Below are positions 38,084-46,279 of a stretch of DNA of 64,000 nucleotides, piece by piece (within the stretch, counting starts at the first letter, position 1; each line of letters starts with the position of its first letter). Position numbers and translations under genes: made by a program. Source of the DNA: Actinospineispora acaciae DSM 45401 (GTDB lineage Bacteria > Actinomycetota > Actinomycetes > Mycobacteriales > Pseudonocardiaceae); assembly GCF_000620785.1 (NCBI RefSeq), contig NZ_JIAI01000009.1, positions 186,001 through 250,000 on the forward strand. Direction: 5' to 3'. The notes below the pieces were generated by a model. The model searched no databases, was not told the origin of the DNA, and was given only the letters and a program-made list of their open reading frames with translations.

Positions 38084-38845
38084 TCACCCGAGCCGGGCCA
38101 GCTGGTCGCGCGCGGCGGCGGCGACGTCGGCAGGCACCCCGAGCTCGTCGAGCATCCGGGCGGCCGCCGCCATCTCCGCCGTGCGGCGTATCGCGTGCCG
38201 CTGGCTCCCGGTCTCCAGCCTGTCCACGGTGGTGGCGTCCGCGTCGGTCAGGCTCGCGGCGATGACCGAGCGGAGCCAGTCCTCGCAGCCGTCCGCGCGG
38301 GCCGCGCGCAGCGCCTCGACCACCGCCGCCGCCATGCCCTTGTAGAACACGCTGCGCAACAGCTTGCGGCTCGCGGCGAGCCCGGCCGGGCCGTCCATCA
38401 CCTCGACCGAGGCGCCGAGCGGGTTCAGCAACGCCGCGACGGACGCCGAGGCGACGCCCGAAGCGAGCATCGGCACCCGCAGGCCGTGCCCCGGCACCGG
38501 CGCCATGATCGCGACGTCCGCGAACGGCGTCCCTCGGGCGGCCGCGATCCGTGCGAGCTCGCGCTTGGTGCCGGGGGAGGCGGTGTTCAGGTCGGCCCAG
38601 ACGGCGTCCCGGCCGACGCCGGCAAGGCCCGCGCGCAGCGCCGCGACGGCGCTGGCCTCGCTGTTCACGCTGATCACCAGGTCGGCCCCGTCGGCGGCCT
38701 CGGCCTCCGAGCCGGTGTCCCGTACGCCGTCCGTAGCGGCCACGGCGGGGTCGTAGCCGCGCACGTCCGCGCCGGCGGCGACCAGGTCGCGCGCCAACGC
38801 CCCGCCGGCCTCACCCAGGCCGAGCACCGCGATCGTTGCGGTCAC
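38084..38845 (-). CDS. NAD(P)-dependent dehydrogenase with DUF1932-type C-terminus
   Basis: The 253-residue product begins ATIAVLGLGEAGGALARDL, a Rossmann GxGxxG of the 6-phosphogluconate dehydrogenase-like group. It continues with DLVISVNSEASAVAAL and WADLNTASPGTKREL, and ends with the helical DUF1932 domain (SRKLLRSVFYKGMAAAVVEALRAAR; lysine near residue 167 at the catalytic position). GTG 38845 follows GGAGGGAG. It is divergent from the DUF6282 gene across a GntR-type palindrome, so I place it in the same catabolic set. The substrate is unknown. Confidence 0.82.
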   Translation of the reverse strand: MTATIAVLGLGEAGGALARDLVAAGADVRGYDPAVAATDGVRDTGSEAEAADGADLVISVNSEASAVAALRAGLAGVGRDAVWADLNTASPGTKRELARIAAARGTPFADVAIMAPVPGHGLRVPMLASGVASASVAALLNPLGASVEVMDGPAGLAASRKLLRSVFYKGMAAAVVEALRAARADGCEDWLRSVIAASLTDADATTVDRLETGSQRHAIRRTAEMAAAARMLDELGVPADVAAAARDQLARLG

Positions 38846-38883
38846 GTTCGAACTCCCTCCGGTCGTCTTGACTCTGTACGCAT

Positions 38884-38897
38884 AATTGTCGACAATT
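38884..38897. promoter_or_regulatory. GntR-type operator, copy 1
   Basis: AATTGTCGACAATT is a perfect 14-bp palindrome between divergent genes. It matches the FadR-type half-site TTGT-N2-ACAA. CATAAT (38881-38886) overlaps it as a possible plus-strand -10. A second copy is at 44710-44725. Confidence 0.85.
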
Positions 38898-38925
38898 TAG
38901 TGCAAAATCGTCCAGGGGGAGCGCC

Positions 38926-39882
38926 ATGACGGCCCAGCCGGATCTCGACCAACCTTCCGCGCACGCCCGTGAGCTGGTGCGAGGCGCCTATGACGTGCAC
39001 ATCCACGTCGCCCCGGACGTGATGAAGCGGCGGATCGACGACGTCTCGCTGGCGGAGCGGTTCGCGGCCGTCGGCATGGCGGGGTTCGTGCTGAAGTCGC
39101 ACTACCTGCCCACGGCCGAGCGCGCCGAGGTGGTCCGCCGCGCCCGCCCGGGCGTCGACGCGCTCGGTGCCATCACGCTGAACGCCTCGGTGGGCGGGCT
39201 CAACCCGATCGCCGTGGAGATCGCCGGCCGGGGCGGCGCCCGGTTCGCCTGGCTGCCCACCGTGGACAGTGCGAACCAGCGCGCCTGCCAGGCCGAGGAG
39301 CCGGCCGGGGCGAAGCCGCCGATGTGGGCGCGGCTGCAGGCGGACCTGGCCGAGGCCGGCATGGCCGCCGACCCGGTGGAGGTGCTCGACGCGGACGGCA
39401 AGGTCCTGGAGCGGACCCGCCAGGTGCTGCGCCTGCTGGCCAGGCACGACATGACGCTGGCCACCGGTCACCTGCACCAGGACGAGTCGGCCGCGGTCAT
39501 CGACGCCGCGCTCGACGAGGGCGTGCGCCGCATCGTCGTCACCCATCCCGAGTTCACCTCCCAGCGCATCGGCGTGCGGCGCCAACGCGCGCTGGCCGGG
39601 CGGGGCGCGCTGCTGGAACGGTGCTTCACCACCCCGTACACCGGGAAGGTGAGCTGGGAGGTGTGGCTGGGCAACATCCGTGAGGTGGGGCCGGAGCACT
39701 CGGTGATCTCCAGCGACCTCGGCCAGCCGTTCAACCCGCCGGTCGAGGACGGCCTGGCGCTGTCCGCCGACCGGCTGTTGGAGGCCGGCTTCACCGACGC
39801 GGAGGTCCGGCGGATGACCGTGCACAACAGCCGATGGCTGGTAGGCGCCGAACCGCTGCCCGACGCGCCGTCCGGTCGGTGA
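38926..39882 (+). CDS. DUF6282 amidohydrolase-like hydrolase
   Basis: The 318-residue product has GAYDVHIHVAPDVMKRR (HxH metal motif near residues 24-28), then FVLKSHYL (Lys/His), ATGHLHQDES, IVVTHPEF and VISSDLGQPFNPPVEDG (Asp). These are the ordered ligands of an amidohydrolase-type barrel. DUF6282 members are not characterised. Beside LigK/GalC- and GalB-type genes, a lactonase or hydratase acting on a pyrone or open-chain acid is an attractive guess. ATG 38926 follows AGGGGGAG. Confidence 0.8.
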   Translation: MTAQPDLDQPSAHARELVRGAYDVHIHVAPDVMKRRIDDVSLAERFAAVGMAGFVLKSHYLPTAERAEVVRRARPGVDALGAITLNASVGGLNPIAVEIAGRGGARFAWLPTVDSANQRACQAEEPAGAKPPMWARLQADLAEAGMAADPVEVLDADGKVLERTRQVLRLLARHDMTLATGHLHQDESAAVIDAALDEGVRRIVVTHPEFTSQRIGVRRQRALAGRGALLERCFTTPYTGKVSWEVWLGNIREVGPEHSVISSDLGQPFNPPVEDGLALSADRLLEAGFTDAEVRRMTVHNSRWLVGAEPLPDAPSGR

Positions 39883-40637
39883 GCGGGGTGCTCGTCGCGG
39901 AGGCGGTGACCAAGCGGTTCGCCAAGGGCGACGAGGCGATCGTGGCGCTGCGCGAGCTGACCGTGCGCATCGAGGAGGGCAGCTTCGTCAGCGTCCTGGG
40001 GCGCAGCGGCTGCGGCAAGTCCACGCTGCTCAACATGCTTGCCGGGCTCACCGCGCCGACCACGGGGGAGATCCGCTACCGGGACCGGCGGCTGGACGGC
40101 CCCGGCCCTCGGATCGGCTACCTCACCCAGCACGACACCCTGATGCCCTGGCGCGACGTGCTGCGCAACGTCGAGCTGCCGCTTCAGATCCTCGGCGTGG
40201 ACGCCCGGGAGCGCCGCGCCGACGCCACCGACCTGGTGCGCCGGGTGGGCCTGGCCGGGTTCGAGCGGCACTATCCGCGCGAGCTGTCCGGCGGGATGCG
40301 CCGGCGCGCGAGCCTGGCCCGGTTGCTCGCCGGCCGGCCGGAGACGCTGCTGATGGACGAGCCGTTCGGCGCGCTCGACGCCCAGCTGCGGACCGAGCTG
40401 CAGGAGGAGCTGGCGCGGCTGTGGCAGGGCAGCGGCCAGACGGTGGTGTTCGTGACGCACGACATCGAGGAGGCGCTGCTGCTCGGCGACCGGGTGGTGG
40501 TGCTCGGCGGGCTCGGCCGGATCCTGCTCGACCTGGAGGTCGGCCTGGCCCGGCCGCGCCGCGCCGACGACCTGAGGACCGAGCCGGAGTTCGTCGCGCT
40601 GCACCGCAAGCTGTCCGCCGCACTCAAGGGGGAGTGA
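39879..40637 (+). CDS. NitT/TauT-type ABC transporter ATPase
   Basis: The 252-residue ATPase has Walker A VLGRSGCGKSTLLNMLAG, Q-loop YLTQHDTLMPWRDVLRNVELPL, signature ELSGGMRRRASLARLL, Walker B TLLMDEPFGALD and the switch HDIEEALLL. WRDVLRNVELPL and THDIEEAL are features of the nitrate/taurine/sulfonate group. GTG 39879 overlaps the DUF6282 stop; the permease and binding protein follow without gaps. Confidence 0.93.
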   Translation: MSGVLVAEAVTKRFAKGDEAIVALRELTVRIEEGSFVSVLGRSGCGKSTLLNMLAGLTAPTTGEIRYRDRRLDGPGPRIGYLTQHDTLMPWRDVLRNVELPLQILGVDARERRADATDLVRRVGLAGFERHYPRELSGGMRRRASLARLLAGRPETLLMDEPFGALDAQLRTELQEELARLWQGSGQTVVFVTHDIEEALLLGDRVVVLGGLGRILLDLEVGLARPRRADDLRTEPEFVALHRKLSAALKGE

Positions 40638-40638
40638 C

Positions 40639-41463
40639 ATGACGATCACGGCGGACGCCGGCCCGGTGCGGGTGGCGCTGGACCGCACCTGGTGGCAGCG
40701 GCACGGCACGACGACTGTCGTCTGGACGGCGCGCGCCGCGCTGCTCGCGGTGGTCCTGGTGTTCTGGCAGCTCGCCGCCGACCGGTGGGTCGACGCCACG
40801 TTCACCAGCCGTCCCACCGAGATCGCGGCCCGGCTGGCGGAGTGGAGCGGCGACGGGACGCTGTGGGCGAACACCTGGATCACGGTGCAGGAGATCGTCT
40901 ACGGGTTCCTGCTCGGCGCGGGCACCGGCGCGCTGGCCGGATTCGTGCTGGCCTCGCTGAACCTGGTGTACCGGGTGCTGGACCCGTTCGTGATGGCGCT
41001 GTACTCGATCCCGAAGGTCGCGCTGGCGCCGCTGTTCATCGTGTGGTTCGGGATCGGCATGCACATGAAGGTGCTGCTGGCCGCCGCCACGGTGTTCTTC
41101 CTGGTGTTCCTGAACACTGCGGCCGGGGTGCGCGAGGTGGACAGGGGGCTGGTGGACGCGGTCCGGCTGATGGGCGGCAACCGCCGCGACGTCGCGCTGC
41201 GGGTGGTGCTGCCGGCGTCCATGACGGGGGTGCTCACCGGCCTCAAGGTGGCCATCCCGTACGCGCTGATCGGCACGGTGATCGGCGAGCTGGTCGCGTC
41301 CAACCGCGGCCTCGGCTACCTGATCAACGACGCCGCGTCGCAGTTCGACACCGCCGGCGTATTCGCCACCCTGGTGGTGCTCAGCGTGATCGCGGGCGTG
41401 CTGAACGTGTTCGTCGGCATGGTCGGGCGCCGGGCGAACCGCTGGAAGCCGCTCGATGACTGA
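40639..41463 (+). CDS. NitT/TauT-type ABC transporter permease
   Basis: The 274-residue protein has about six membrane spans and the cytoplasmic EAA loop VDRGLVDAVRLMGGNRRDVALRVVLPA. YSIPKVALAPLFIVWFGIGMHMK is a strong signature of the TauC/SsuC family. ATG 40639 follows GGGGGAG one base after the ATPase stop. It overlaps the binding-protein gene by 8 bp. Confidence 0.93.
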   Translation: MTITADAGPVRVALDRTWWQRHGTTTVVWTARAALLAVVLVFWQLAADRWVDATFTSRPTEIAARLAEWSGDGTLWANTWITVQEIVYGFLLGAGTGALAGFVLASLNLVYRVLDPFVMALYSIPKVALAPLFIVWFGIGMHMKVLLAAATVFFLVFLNTAAGVREVDRGLVDAVRLMGGNRRDVALRVVLPASMTGVLTGLKVAIPYALIGTVIGELVASNRGLGYLINDAASQFDTAGVFATLVVLSVIAGVLNVFVGMVGRRANRWKPLDD

Positions 41464-42454
41464 CCGCCGCGTCGTGCTCAAAGCCCTGGTAGCGACGCCG
41501 CTGGTGCTGGCCGGCTGCGCGACCCGCTACTCGACGACCCCGCCCGGCGTGCTCAACGTCGGCCAGATCAGCGACTCGGTGGCGTTCTTCCCGCTGTTCA
41601 TCGCCGAGGCGCGCGGCTACTTCGCCGCCGAGGGGCTGCGGCTCGGGGAGCGGCCGAGGCTGGGTACGGGCGCGAAGGTGGCCGCCGCGCTCAAGTCGGG
41701 CAGCATCGACCTCGGGGCCGGCGTCATCACCGACGCGTTCAACCTCGCCAAGATCGACGACGGTACGCGGGTGGTGACCAGCCTGGTCACCGAGTACTAC
41801 GTGGACATCGTGGTGCCGCCGTCGTTCGTGGAGCCGGCCACGCTGGCGGAGAAGGTCGGCGCCCTGGTAGGCAGGCGGATCGGCATCACCGGCCCGGCCA
41901 GTGGCACCGAGGCGCTGGTCAACTATTTGTTCGCCAGCATCGGCCGCAACGCCGCGACCGACTCGGTGCTGGTGAACCTGGGCGGCGTCGCGACGGCCGC
42001 GATCGGGGCGCTCAAGGCCGGCCGGGTGGACGCGCTGGCGTTCTTCCAGCCGATCGCCCAGCAGGCCGCCGCCGCGAACGCCGGCACCACGTTCATCTCG
42101 CCAGCGCGCGGCGACGTGCCGGCGCTGCGGGGCGCGCTGCACGGGGTCGTGTTCAGCACCCAGAAGCTGTTGAACCGCAAGCGGGCCGAGGTCGCCGCGT
42201 TCAACCGCGCGATGACCAGGGCGCTGGCCGACATCCACGGCGACCCCGCCCAGGCGCGGACCCTGCTCGGCCAGTACCTCAAGGGCAGCGACCCGAAGGC
42301 GCTCGACGCGCTGATACCCATCCTGCGCCGCGAGGTCCCTGGCACGCCCGCGGTGCGCCGCGAGCCCTACGACGTCGCCCGCGCCTTCCACCTCGACAGC
42401 GGCCTGGCCCGCCGGCCACCCACCTACGACGAGGTGGTGGCCGACCGTGCTTAA
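41456..42454 (+). CDS. ABC transporter substrate-binding lipoprotein (NMT1/THI5-like)
   Basis: The 332-residue protein has a short signal peptide with lipobox LAGC (Cys21), so it is anchored outside the membrane. GYFAAEGLRL, ALKSGSIDLGAGVITDAFNLA, GRRIGITGPASGTEALVNYL and ALKAGRVDALAFFQP are typical of SsuA/TauA/NMT1-like proteins, which often bind sulfonates, pyrimidines or aromatic acids. The partners suggest an organic acid. A hairpin follows at 42460. Confidence 0.9.
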   Translation: MTDRRVVLKALVATPLVLAGCATRYSTTPPGVLNVGQISDSVAFFPLFIAEARGYFAAEGLRLGERPRLGTGAKVAAALKSGSIDLGAGVITDAFNLAKIDDGTRVVTSLVTEYYVDIVVPPSFVEPATLAEKVGALVGRRIGITGPASGTEALVNYLFASIGRNAATDSVLVNLGGVATAAIGALKAGRVDALAFFQPIAQQAAAANAGTTFISPARGDVPALRGALHGVVFSTQKLLNRKRAEVAAFNRAMTRALADIHGDPAQARTLLGQYLKGSDPKALDALIPILRREVPGTPAVRREPYDVARAFHLDSGLARRPPTYDEVVADRA

Positions 42455-42459
42455 GGGGA

Positions 42460-42531
42460 GCCCGCACACCCACTCCGTACGCCGCGCACCTGCTGCAACG
42501 CGTGTGCGGCGTCAAGAGGGGGTGTGCGGGC
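42460..42531. terminator. Nested palindrome between convergent ABC and gntR genes
   Basis: GCCCGCACACCC (42460-42471) pairs with GGGTGTGCGGGC (42520-42531). Inside, GCCGCGCAC and GTGTGCGGC form a second stem with one mismatch. It fills the gap between the two converging stops and probably ends both transcripts. Confidence 0.7.
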
Positions 42532-42537
42532 GGCCGG

Positions 42538-43215
42538 TCAGAGTGCGTTGAAGCGGCGGCGGGTGGGTTCGATCGCCGGCAGTGTGTCGATGACGCTGCG
42601 GAGGTGGCGGCGCATGGCCGCCTCGGCCGCGTCGGGGTCGCCGGCGCAGAGCGCCTCGATGATGTCCAGGTGTTGGGGTAGGGAGACGGCGGGGCGGCCG
42701 GGGTGCATGGCCAGTTGGAACTGGTGGCGGACGTTCTGCGCGCGCAGCCGCTCCAGGATCGTGCGCGCGGTGTCCTGCCCGGCCAGGTCGCGGATCAGGG
42801 AGTGCAGGCGGCGGTTCAGGTCCGAGTAGCCGAGCAGGTCGCTGGCGGCGACGGCGTCGCGCATGGCCGCGCCGATGGCCCGGAGCTGCTCGCGGTCGGC
42901 GTCGGTGAGCCGGGTCGCCGCCTTGGCCGCGCACAGCCCCTCCAGGGCCATCCGCACCTCGGTGATCTCGACGGCCTCGGTGAGCGAGACCGCCCGCACC
43001 CGGGCGCCCCTGTTCTGCACCCGCTCGACCAGGCCCTCGCTGGTCAGCTCGACCAGGGCGGTGCGGATGCTGGTGCGGCTGGCGCCGAACCGTTCGGACA
43101 GGTCGGCCTCCACCAGCCGCTGGTTCGGCGCGAACTCGCCCTCGGTGATGGCCGCGCGGATGGCGTCGACAACGGGGACCGCCGGATCGGCGTCGGCCCC
43201 CTCTGTCCCGGTCAT
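42538..43215 (-). CDS. GntR-family (FCD) regulator of the adjacent catabolic genes
   Basis: The 225-residue protein has an N-terminal winged helix (AIRAAITEGEFAPNQRLVEADLSERFGASRTSIRTALVELTSEGLVERVQNRGARV, about residues 18-72). A helical FCD ligand domain follows with possible metal ligands (DLNRRLHSLIRDLA; PQHLDIIEALCAGD; MRRHLRSVID). It is the third gene after the GalB and GalC homologues on this strand. The TTGT-N2-ACAA palindromes at both divergent promoters fit this family. The start is ATG 43215 after GGAGG. Confidence 0.9.
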   Translation of the reverse strand: MTGTEGADADPAVPVVDAIRAAITEGEFAPNQRLVEADLSERFGASRTSIRTALVELTSEGLVERVQNRGARVRAVSLTEAVEITEVRMALEGLCAAKAATRLTDADREQLRAIGAAMRDAVAASDLLGYSDLNRRLHSLIRDLAGQDTARTILERLRAQNVRHQFQLAMHPGRPAVSLPQHLDIIEALCAGDPDAAEAAMRRHLRSVIDTLPAIEPTRRRFNAL

Positions 43216-43260
43216 GGTCGCCGAACCTCCACGCGCACATTGGCTACGAAAATGTTGTCA

Positions 43261-43953
43261 TCAGGGTAGCGGCGGCGCGCTGACGTACTCGACGCCGAGC
43301 CGGGCGAGCGTGTCGCGCAGCCCGTAGCGGTCCAGGCCCAGCTCGCCGGCCCGGAAGGCGCGGCGGGTGGCGTCCTCCTTCTCCAGCCGGGCCTGGCCGG
43401 CGGCGCGCGCCTCGGCGACCCGCTCGCGCGGCACGCACACCACGCCGTCGTCGTCCGCCAGCACCGCGTCGCCGGGGCGCACGAGCTGCCCGCCGACGAC
43501 GACCGGGACGTTGACCGACCCGGCGGTGGCCTTGACGCTGCCCTGGGCGCTGACCGCCGCCGACCAGACCGGGAAGCCCATCGCCCGCAGCTCGGCGACG
43601 TCGCGCACGCCCGTGGTCGTGACCAGGCCCCGGACCCCCCGGTGTGCCAGCGCGGTGGCCAACAGCTCGCCGAACAGTCCGTCCGTGCACGGCGAGGCGG
43701 TGGTCACGACCAGCAGGTCGCCGGGCCGGCACTGCTCCACGGCGGCGTGGATCATGAGGTTGTCCCCGGGCCAGCACAGCACGGTGACGGCGGTGCCGCC
43801 GGTGCGCGCGCCCTGTTGGATCGGCCGCAGGGTGTGGCCGAGGTAGCCGGTGCGGCCCAGCGCCTCGTGCACGGTCGCCACCCCGAAGCTCACCAGGGCG
43901 TCGACCTCGCCGAGCGCCGCGCGCGGCGGATCGGTGACGATCACATTGCTCAT
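43261..43953 (-). CDS. galC: 4-carboxy-4-hydroxy-2-oxoadipate aldolase-like (RraA fold)
   Basis: GalC/LigK splits 4-carboxy-4-hydroxy-2-oxoadipate to pyruvate and oxaloacetate and can decarboxylate oxaloacetate. The 230-residue product follows that family: GDNLMIHAAVEQCRPGDLLVV, GLFGELLATALAHRGVRGLV, GVRDVAELRAMGFPVWS, GSVKATAGSVNVPVVVGGQLV and GDAVLADDDGVVCVP (metal and pyruvate sites). ATG 43953 follows GGGGGAG and overlaps the GalB-like gene. Substrate assignment rests on family and on the GalB neighbour. Confidence 0.82.
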   Translation of the reverse strand: MSNVIVTDPPRAALGEVDALVSFGVATVHEALGRTGYLGHTLRPIQQGARTGGTAVTVLCWPGDNLMIHAAVEQCRPGDLLVVTTASPCTDGLFGELLATALAHRGVRGLVTTTGVRDVAELRAMGFPVWSAAVSAQGSVKATAGSVNVPVVVGGQLVRPGDAVLADDDGVVCVPRERVAEARAAGQARLEKEDATRRAFRAGELGLDRYGLRDTLARLGVEYVSAPPLP

Positions 43954-44684
43954 GCCAGCTCCCCCGTGACCTGCGGATACAGCCGGACGTAGGCCTCGGC
44001 CATGGTCGAGTGCGGCAGCCCGAGGTTGGGGCTGGCGTTGCGCTTGAGCTGCACGCCCCGGCGTTTGGCCAGGTCGGTGTAGTACTCCCACATGTGTTGC
44101 TGCGCGGGCAGGCACTCCATCGCCTTGCGCTTGGCGTCGAACACCGGGGTGATGTCCAGCAGCACGTCGGGCCGGAAGTCGCACTGCTCGGGCTGGTGCG
44201 GTTCGAAGAAGAACACCGGCGGGGCGCCCAGCGGCTCGCCTGGGGCGTCGTAGCCGATCGCCTGCGCGAGCACCCGGGCCTGCAGCGCCATCCGGGCCGC
44301 CGCCGGGTGGTCGCCGTTGTAGGGGTCGGCCAGCGTGTGGGTGAGCACCACGGTGGGGGCCAGCTCGCGGAACACGTGCACCAGCCGGTCGGTGAGCTCC
44401 GGCGACTCCACCAGCGGGTAGTCGCCCGCGTCCAGGAAGCGGATGTCCGCGCCCAGCGCCGCCGCCGCGGCCTCGGCCTCCGCGCGGCGCAGCGCCTTGA
44501 TCTCCGCCAGGCCGCGGCCCTCCCGCCAGGCGCGCGCGGACTCGCCGCGCTCGCCGAAGCTCAGGCACACCACCGTGGCCCGCTCGCCGCGCCGCGCGGC
44601 GAGCGCGATCGCCCCACCGGCCCGCCAGACGAAGTCGCCCGCGTGCGCGCTGACCACCAGCAGGCTGCCGTTGCTCGGTTCCAT
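43950..44684 (-). CDS. galB: 4-oxalomesaconate hydratase-like (PIG-L fold)
   Basis: The 244-residue product is PIG-L-like but carries SAHAGDFVWRAGGAIALAA where deacetylases have AHPDD. That form is recalled for GalB, the 4-oxalomesaconate hydratase of gallate degradation. Further landmarks are CLSFGERGESARAW, IRFLDAGDYPL, THTLADPYNGDHPAAARMAL (metal His) and FFEPHQPEQCDFRPDVLLDITPVFDAKRKAM. It pairs with the GalC-like aldolase, which would take its product. A sugar deacetylase role is the alternative but fits the neighbourhood less well. Confidence 0.8.
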   Translation of the reverse strand: MEPSNGSLLVVSAHAGDFVWRAGGAIALAARRGERATVVCLSFGERGESARAWREGRGLAEIKALRRAEAEAAAAALGADIRFLDAGDYPLVESPELTDRLVHVFRELAPTVVLTHTLADPYNGDHPAAARMALQARVLAQAIGYDAPGEPLGAPPVFFFEPHQPEQCDFRPDVLLDITPVFDAKRKAMECLPAQQHMWEYYTDLAKRRGVQLKRNASPNLGLPHSTMAEAYVRLYPQVTGELA

Positions 44685-44709
44685 ACGGCCAGCCTGGTCA
44701 GCGGACGCA

Positions 44710-44725
44710 AAATTGTCAACAATTT
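44710..44725. promoter_or_regulatory. GntR-type operator, copy 2
   Basis: AAATTGT-CA-ACAATTT is a perfect inverted repeat 26 bp upstream of the GalB-like start. CGC and GCG flanks extend the symmetry one base out of register. It matches the copy at 38884-38897. A half-site TTGTCA also occurs at 43255-43260 just before the gntR gene. Confidence 0.85.
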
Positions 44726-44809
44726 GCGTGACTATCTTGTGGCCGGCGCGGATGGGGGCCGTAGGGTCGCTGTTCACGTTGCGGTCGTCGTTCTGCATCG
44801 AGTCAGCGC

Positions 44810-44815
44810 TAGGCT
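44810..44815 (+). promoter_or_regulatory. -10 element of pyk, leaderless type
   Basis: TAGGCT ends 7 nt before GTG 44823. It separates pyk from the divergent catabolic operon. Confidence 0.6.
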
Positions 44816-44822
44816 CTGGTGT

Positions 44823-46247
44823 GTGAGCCGCCGCGCAAAGATCGTCTGTACCCTCGGCCCCGCCACCGCGAGCCCGGAGCGAATCCGGGAGCTGGTGAGG
44901 GCCGGCATGGACGTGGCCCGGCTGAACTTCAGCCACGGCAACCGAGAGGACCACAAGCAGGTCTACCAGCTCGTACGGGAGGCCGCCGACGAGCAGGGGC
45001 GGGCCGTCGGGATCCTCGCCGACCTGCAGGGGCCGAAGATCCGCCTCGGCCGGTTCGCCGCCGGGCCGGTGGAGTGGCGCACCGGGGAGGAGGTGCGGAT
45101 CACCGTCGAGGACGTGGCCGGCACCCACGACCGGGTGTCCACCACCTATGGCGGGCTGGCCAACGACGCGCGCCCGGACGACCGGCTGCTGGTGGACGAC
45201 GGCAAGGTCGGCCTGCGGGTGCTCAAGGTCGACGGCCTCGACGTGGTGTGCAAGGTGGTCGAGGGCGGCCAGGTCAGCGACAACAAGGGCATCTCGCTGC
45301 CCGGCATGAACGTCTCGGTGCCGGCCATGAGCGAGAAGGACGTGGCGGACCTGGAGTTCGCGCTCGGCCTGCGGGTGGACTTCGTGGCGCTGTCCTTCGT
45401 GCGCAGCCCGGCGGACATCGACGCGGTGCACCAGGTGATGGACCGGGTCGGCGGCGGCCGGCTGCCGGTGATCGCCAAGCTGGAGAAGCCGGAGGCGGTG
45501 GACAACCTGGAGGCCATCGTGCTGGCCTTCGACGGGATCATGGTGGCCCGGGGCGACCTCGGCGTGGAGCTGCCGCTGGAGAACGTCCCGCTGGTGCAGA
45601 AGCGCGCCATCCAGATCGCGCGGGAGAACGCCAAGCCCGTGATCGTGGCCACCCAGATGCTGGAGTCCATGATCACCAGCCCCAGGCCCACCCGCGCCGA
45701 GACCTCCGACGTGGCCAACGCGGTGCTGGACGGCACCGACGCGGTGATGCTCTCCGGCGAGACCAGCGTCGGCCGCTACCCGATCAAGACCGTGCAGACC
45801 ATGGCGCAGATCGTGGAGGCGGTGGAGGCCGGCTCGCCCGGGGTGCCGCCGCTGAACCACGTGCCCCGCACCAAGCGCGGGGTGCTCTCCTACGCGGCCC
45901 GCGACATCGGCGAGCGGCTCAACGCCCGCGCGCTGGTGGCCTTCACCCAGTCCGGGGACACGGTGCGCCGGCTGGCCCGGCTGCACAGCAAGCTGCCGCT
46001 GCTGGCGTTCACGCCGGTCCAGGCGGTGCGCAGCCAGCTCGCGCTGACCTGGGGCACCGAGACGTTCCTGGTCGACGAGGTGGAGTCCACCGACGCCATG
46101 GTCCGGCAGGTGGACGCCGCGATGCTGAGCATCGGCCGGTCCGAGCCCGGTGACCTGATGGTCGTGGTGGCCGGCTCGCCCCCGGGCACGGTGGGCTCGA
46201 CCAACCTGATCCGGGTGCACCGGCTGGGCGAGGAGGATCACGGCTGA
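44823..46247 (+). CDS. pyk: Pyruvate kinase
   Basis: Pyk makes pyruvate and ATP from phosphoenolpyruvate and ADP, the last glycolytic step. The 474-residue protein starts RRAKIVCTLGPATASPERI, has DLQGPKIRLG, DDGKVGL, VIAKLEKPEAV (catalytic Lys), MVARGDLGVELP, VATQMLESMI and TSDVANAVLDGTDAVMLSGET, then an allosteric C-terminal domain. Length and motifs are complete. GTG 44823 is fixed by the -10 spacing and the conserved N-terminus. Confidence 0.97.
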   Translation: MSRRAKIVCTLGPATASPERIRELVRAGMDVARLNFSHGNREDHKQVYQLVREAADEQGRAVGILADLQGPKIRLGRFAAGPVEWRTGEEVRITVEDVAGTHDRVSTTYGGLANDARPDDRLLVDDGKVGLRVLKVDGLDVVCKVVEGGQVSDNKGISLPGMNVSVPAMSEKDVADLEFALGLRVDFVALSFVRSPADIDAVHQVMDRVGGGRLPVIAKLEKPEAVDNLEAIVLAFDGIMVARGDLGVELPLENVPLVQKRAIQIARENAKPVIVATQMLESMITSPRPTRAETSDVANAVLDGTDAVMLSGETSVGRYPIKTVQTMAQIVEAVEAGSPGVPPLNHVPRTKRGVLSYAARDIGERLNARALVAFTQSGDTVRRLARLHSKLPLLAFTPVQAVRSQLALTWGTETFLVDEVESTDAMVRQVDAAMLSIGRSEPGDLMVVVAGSPPGTVGSTNLIRVHRLGEEDHG

Positions 46248-46279
46248 GCGGCTCCCCGGGTAGGGCAGACTGCGAGCCC

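Noticed and set aside
43255..43260. A third full GntR operator before the regulator gene
   Set aside because: Only the half-site TTGTCA is present and the second half is missing; it is mentioned but not counted as a site.
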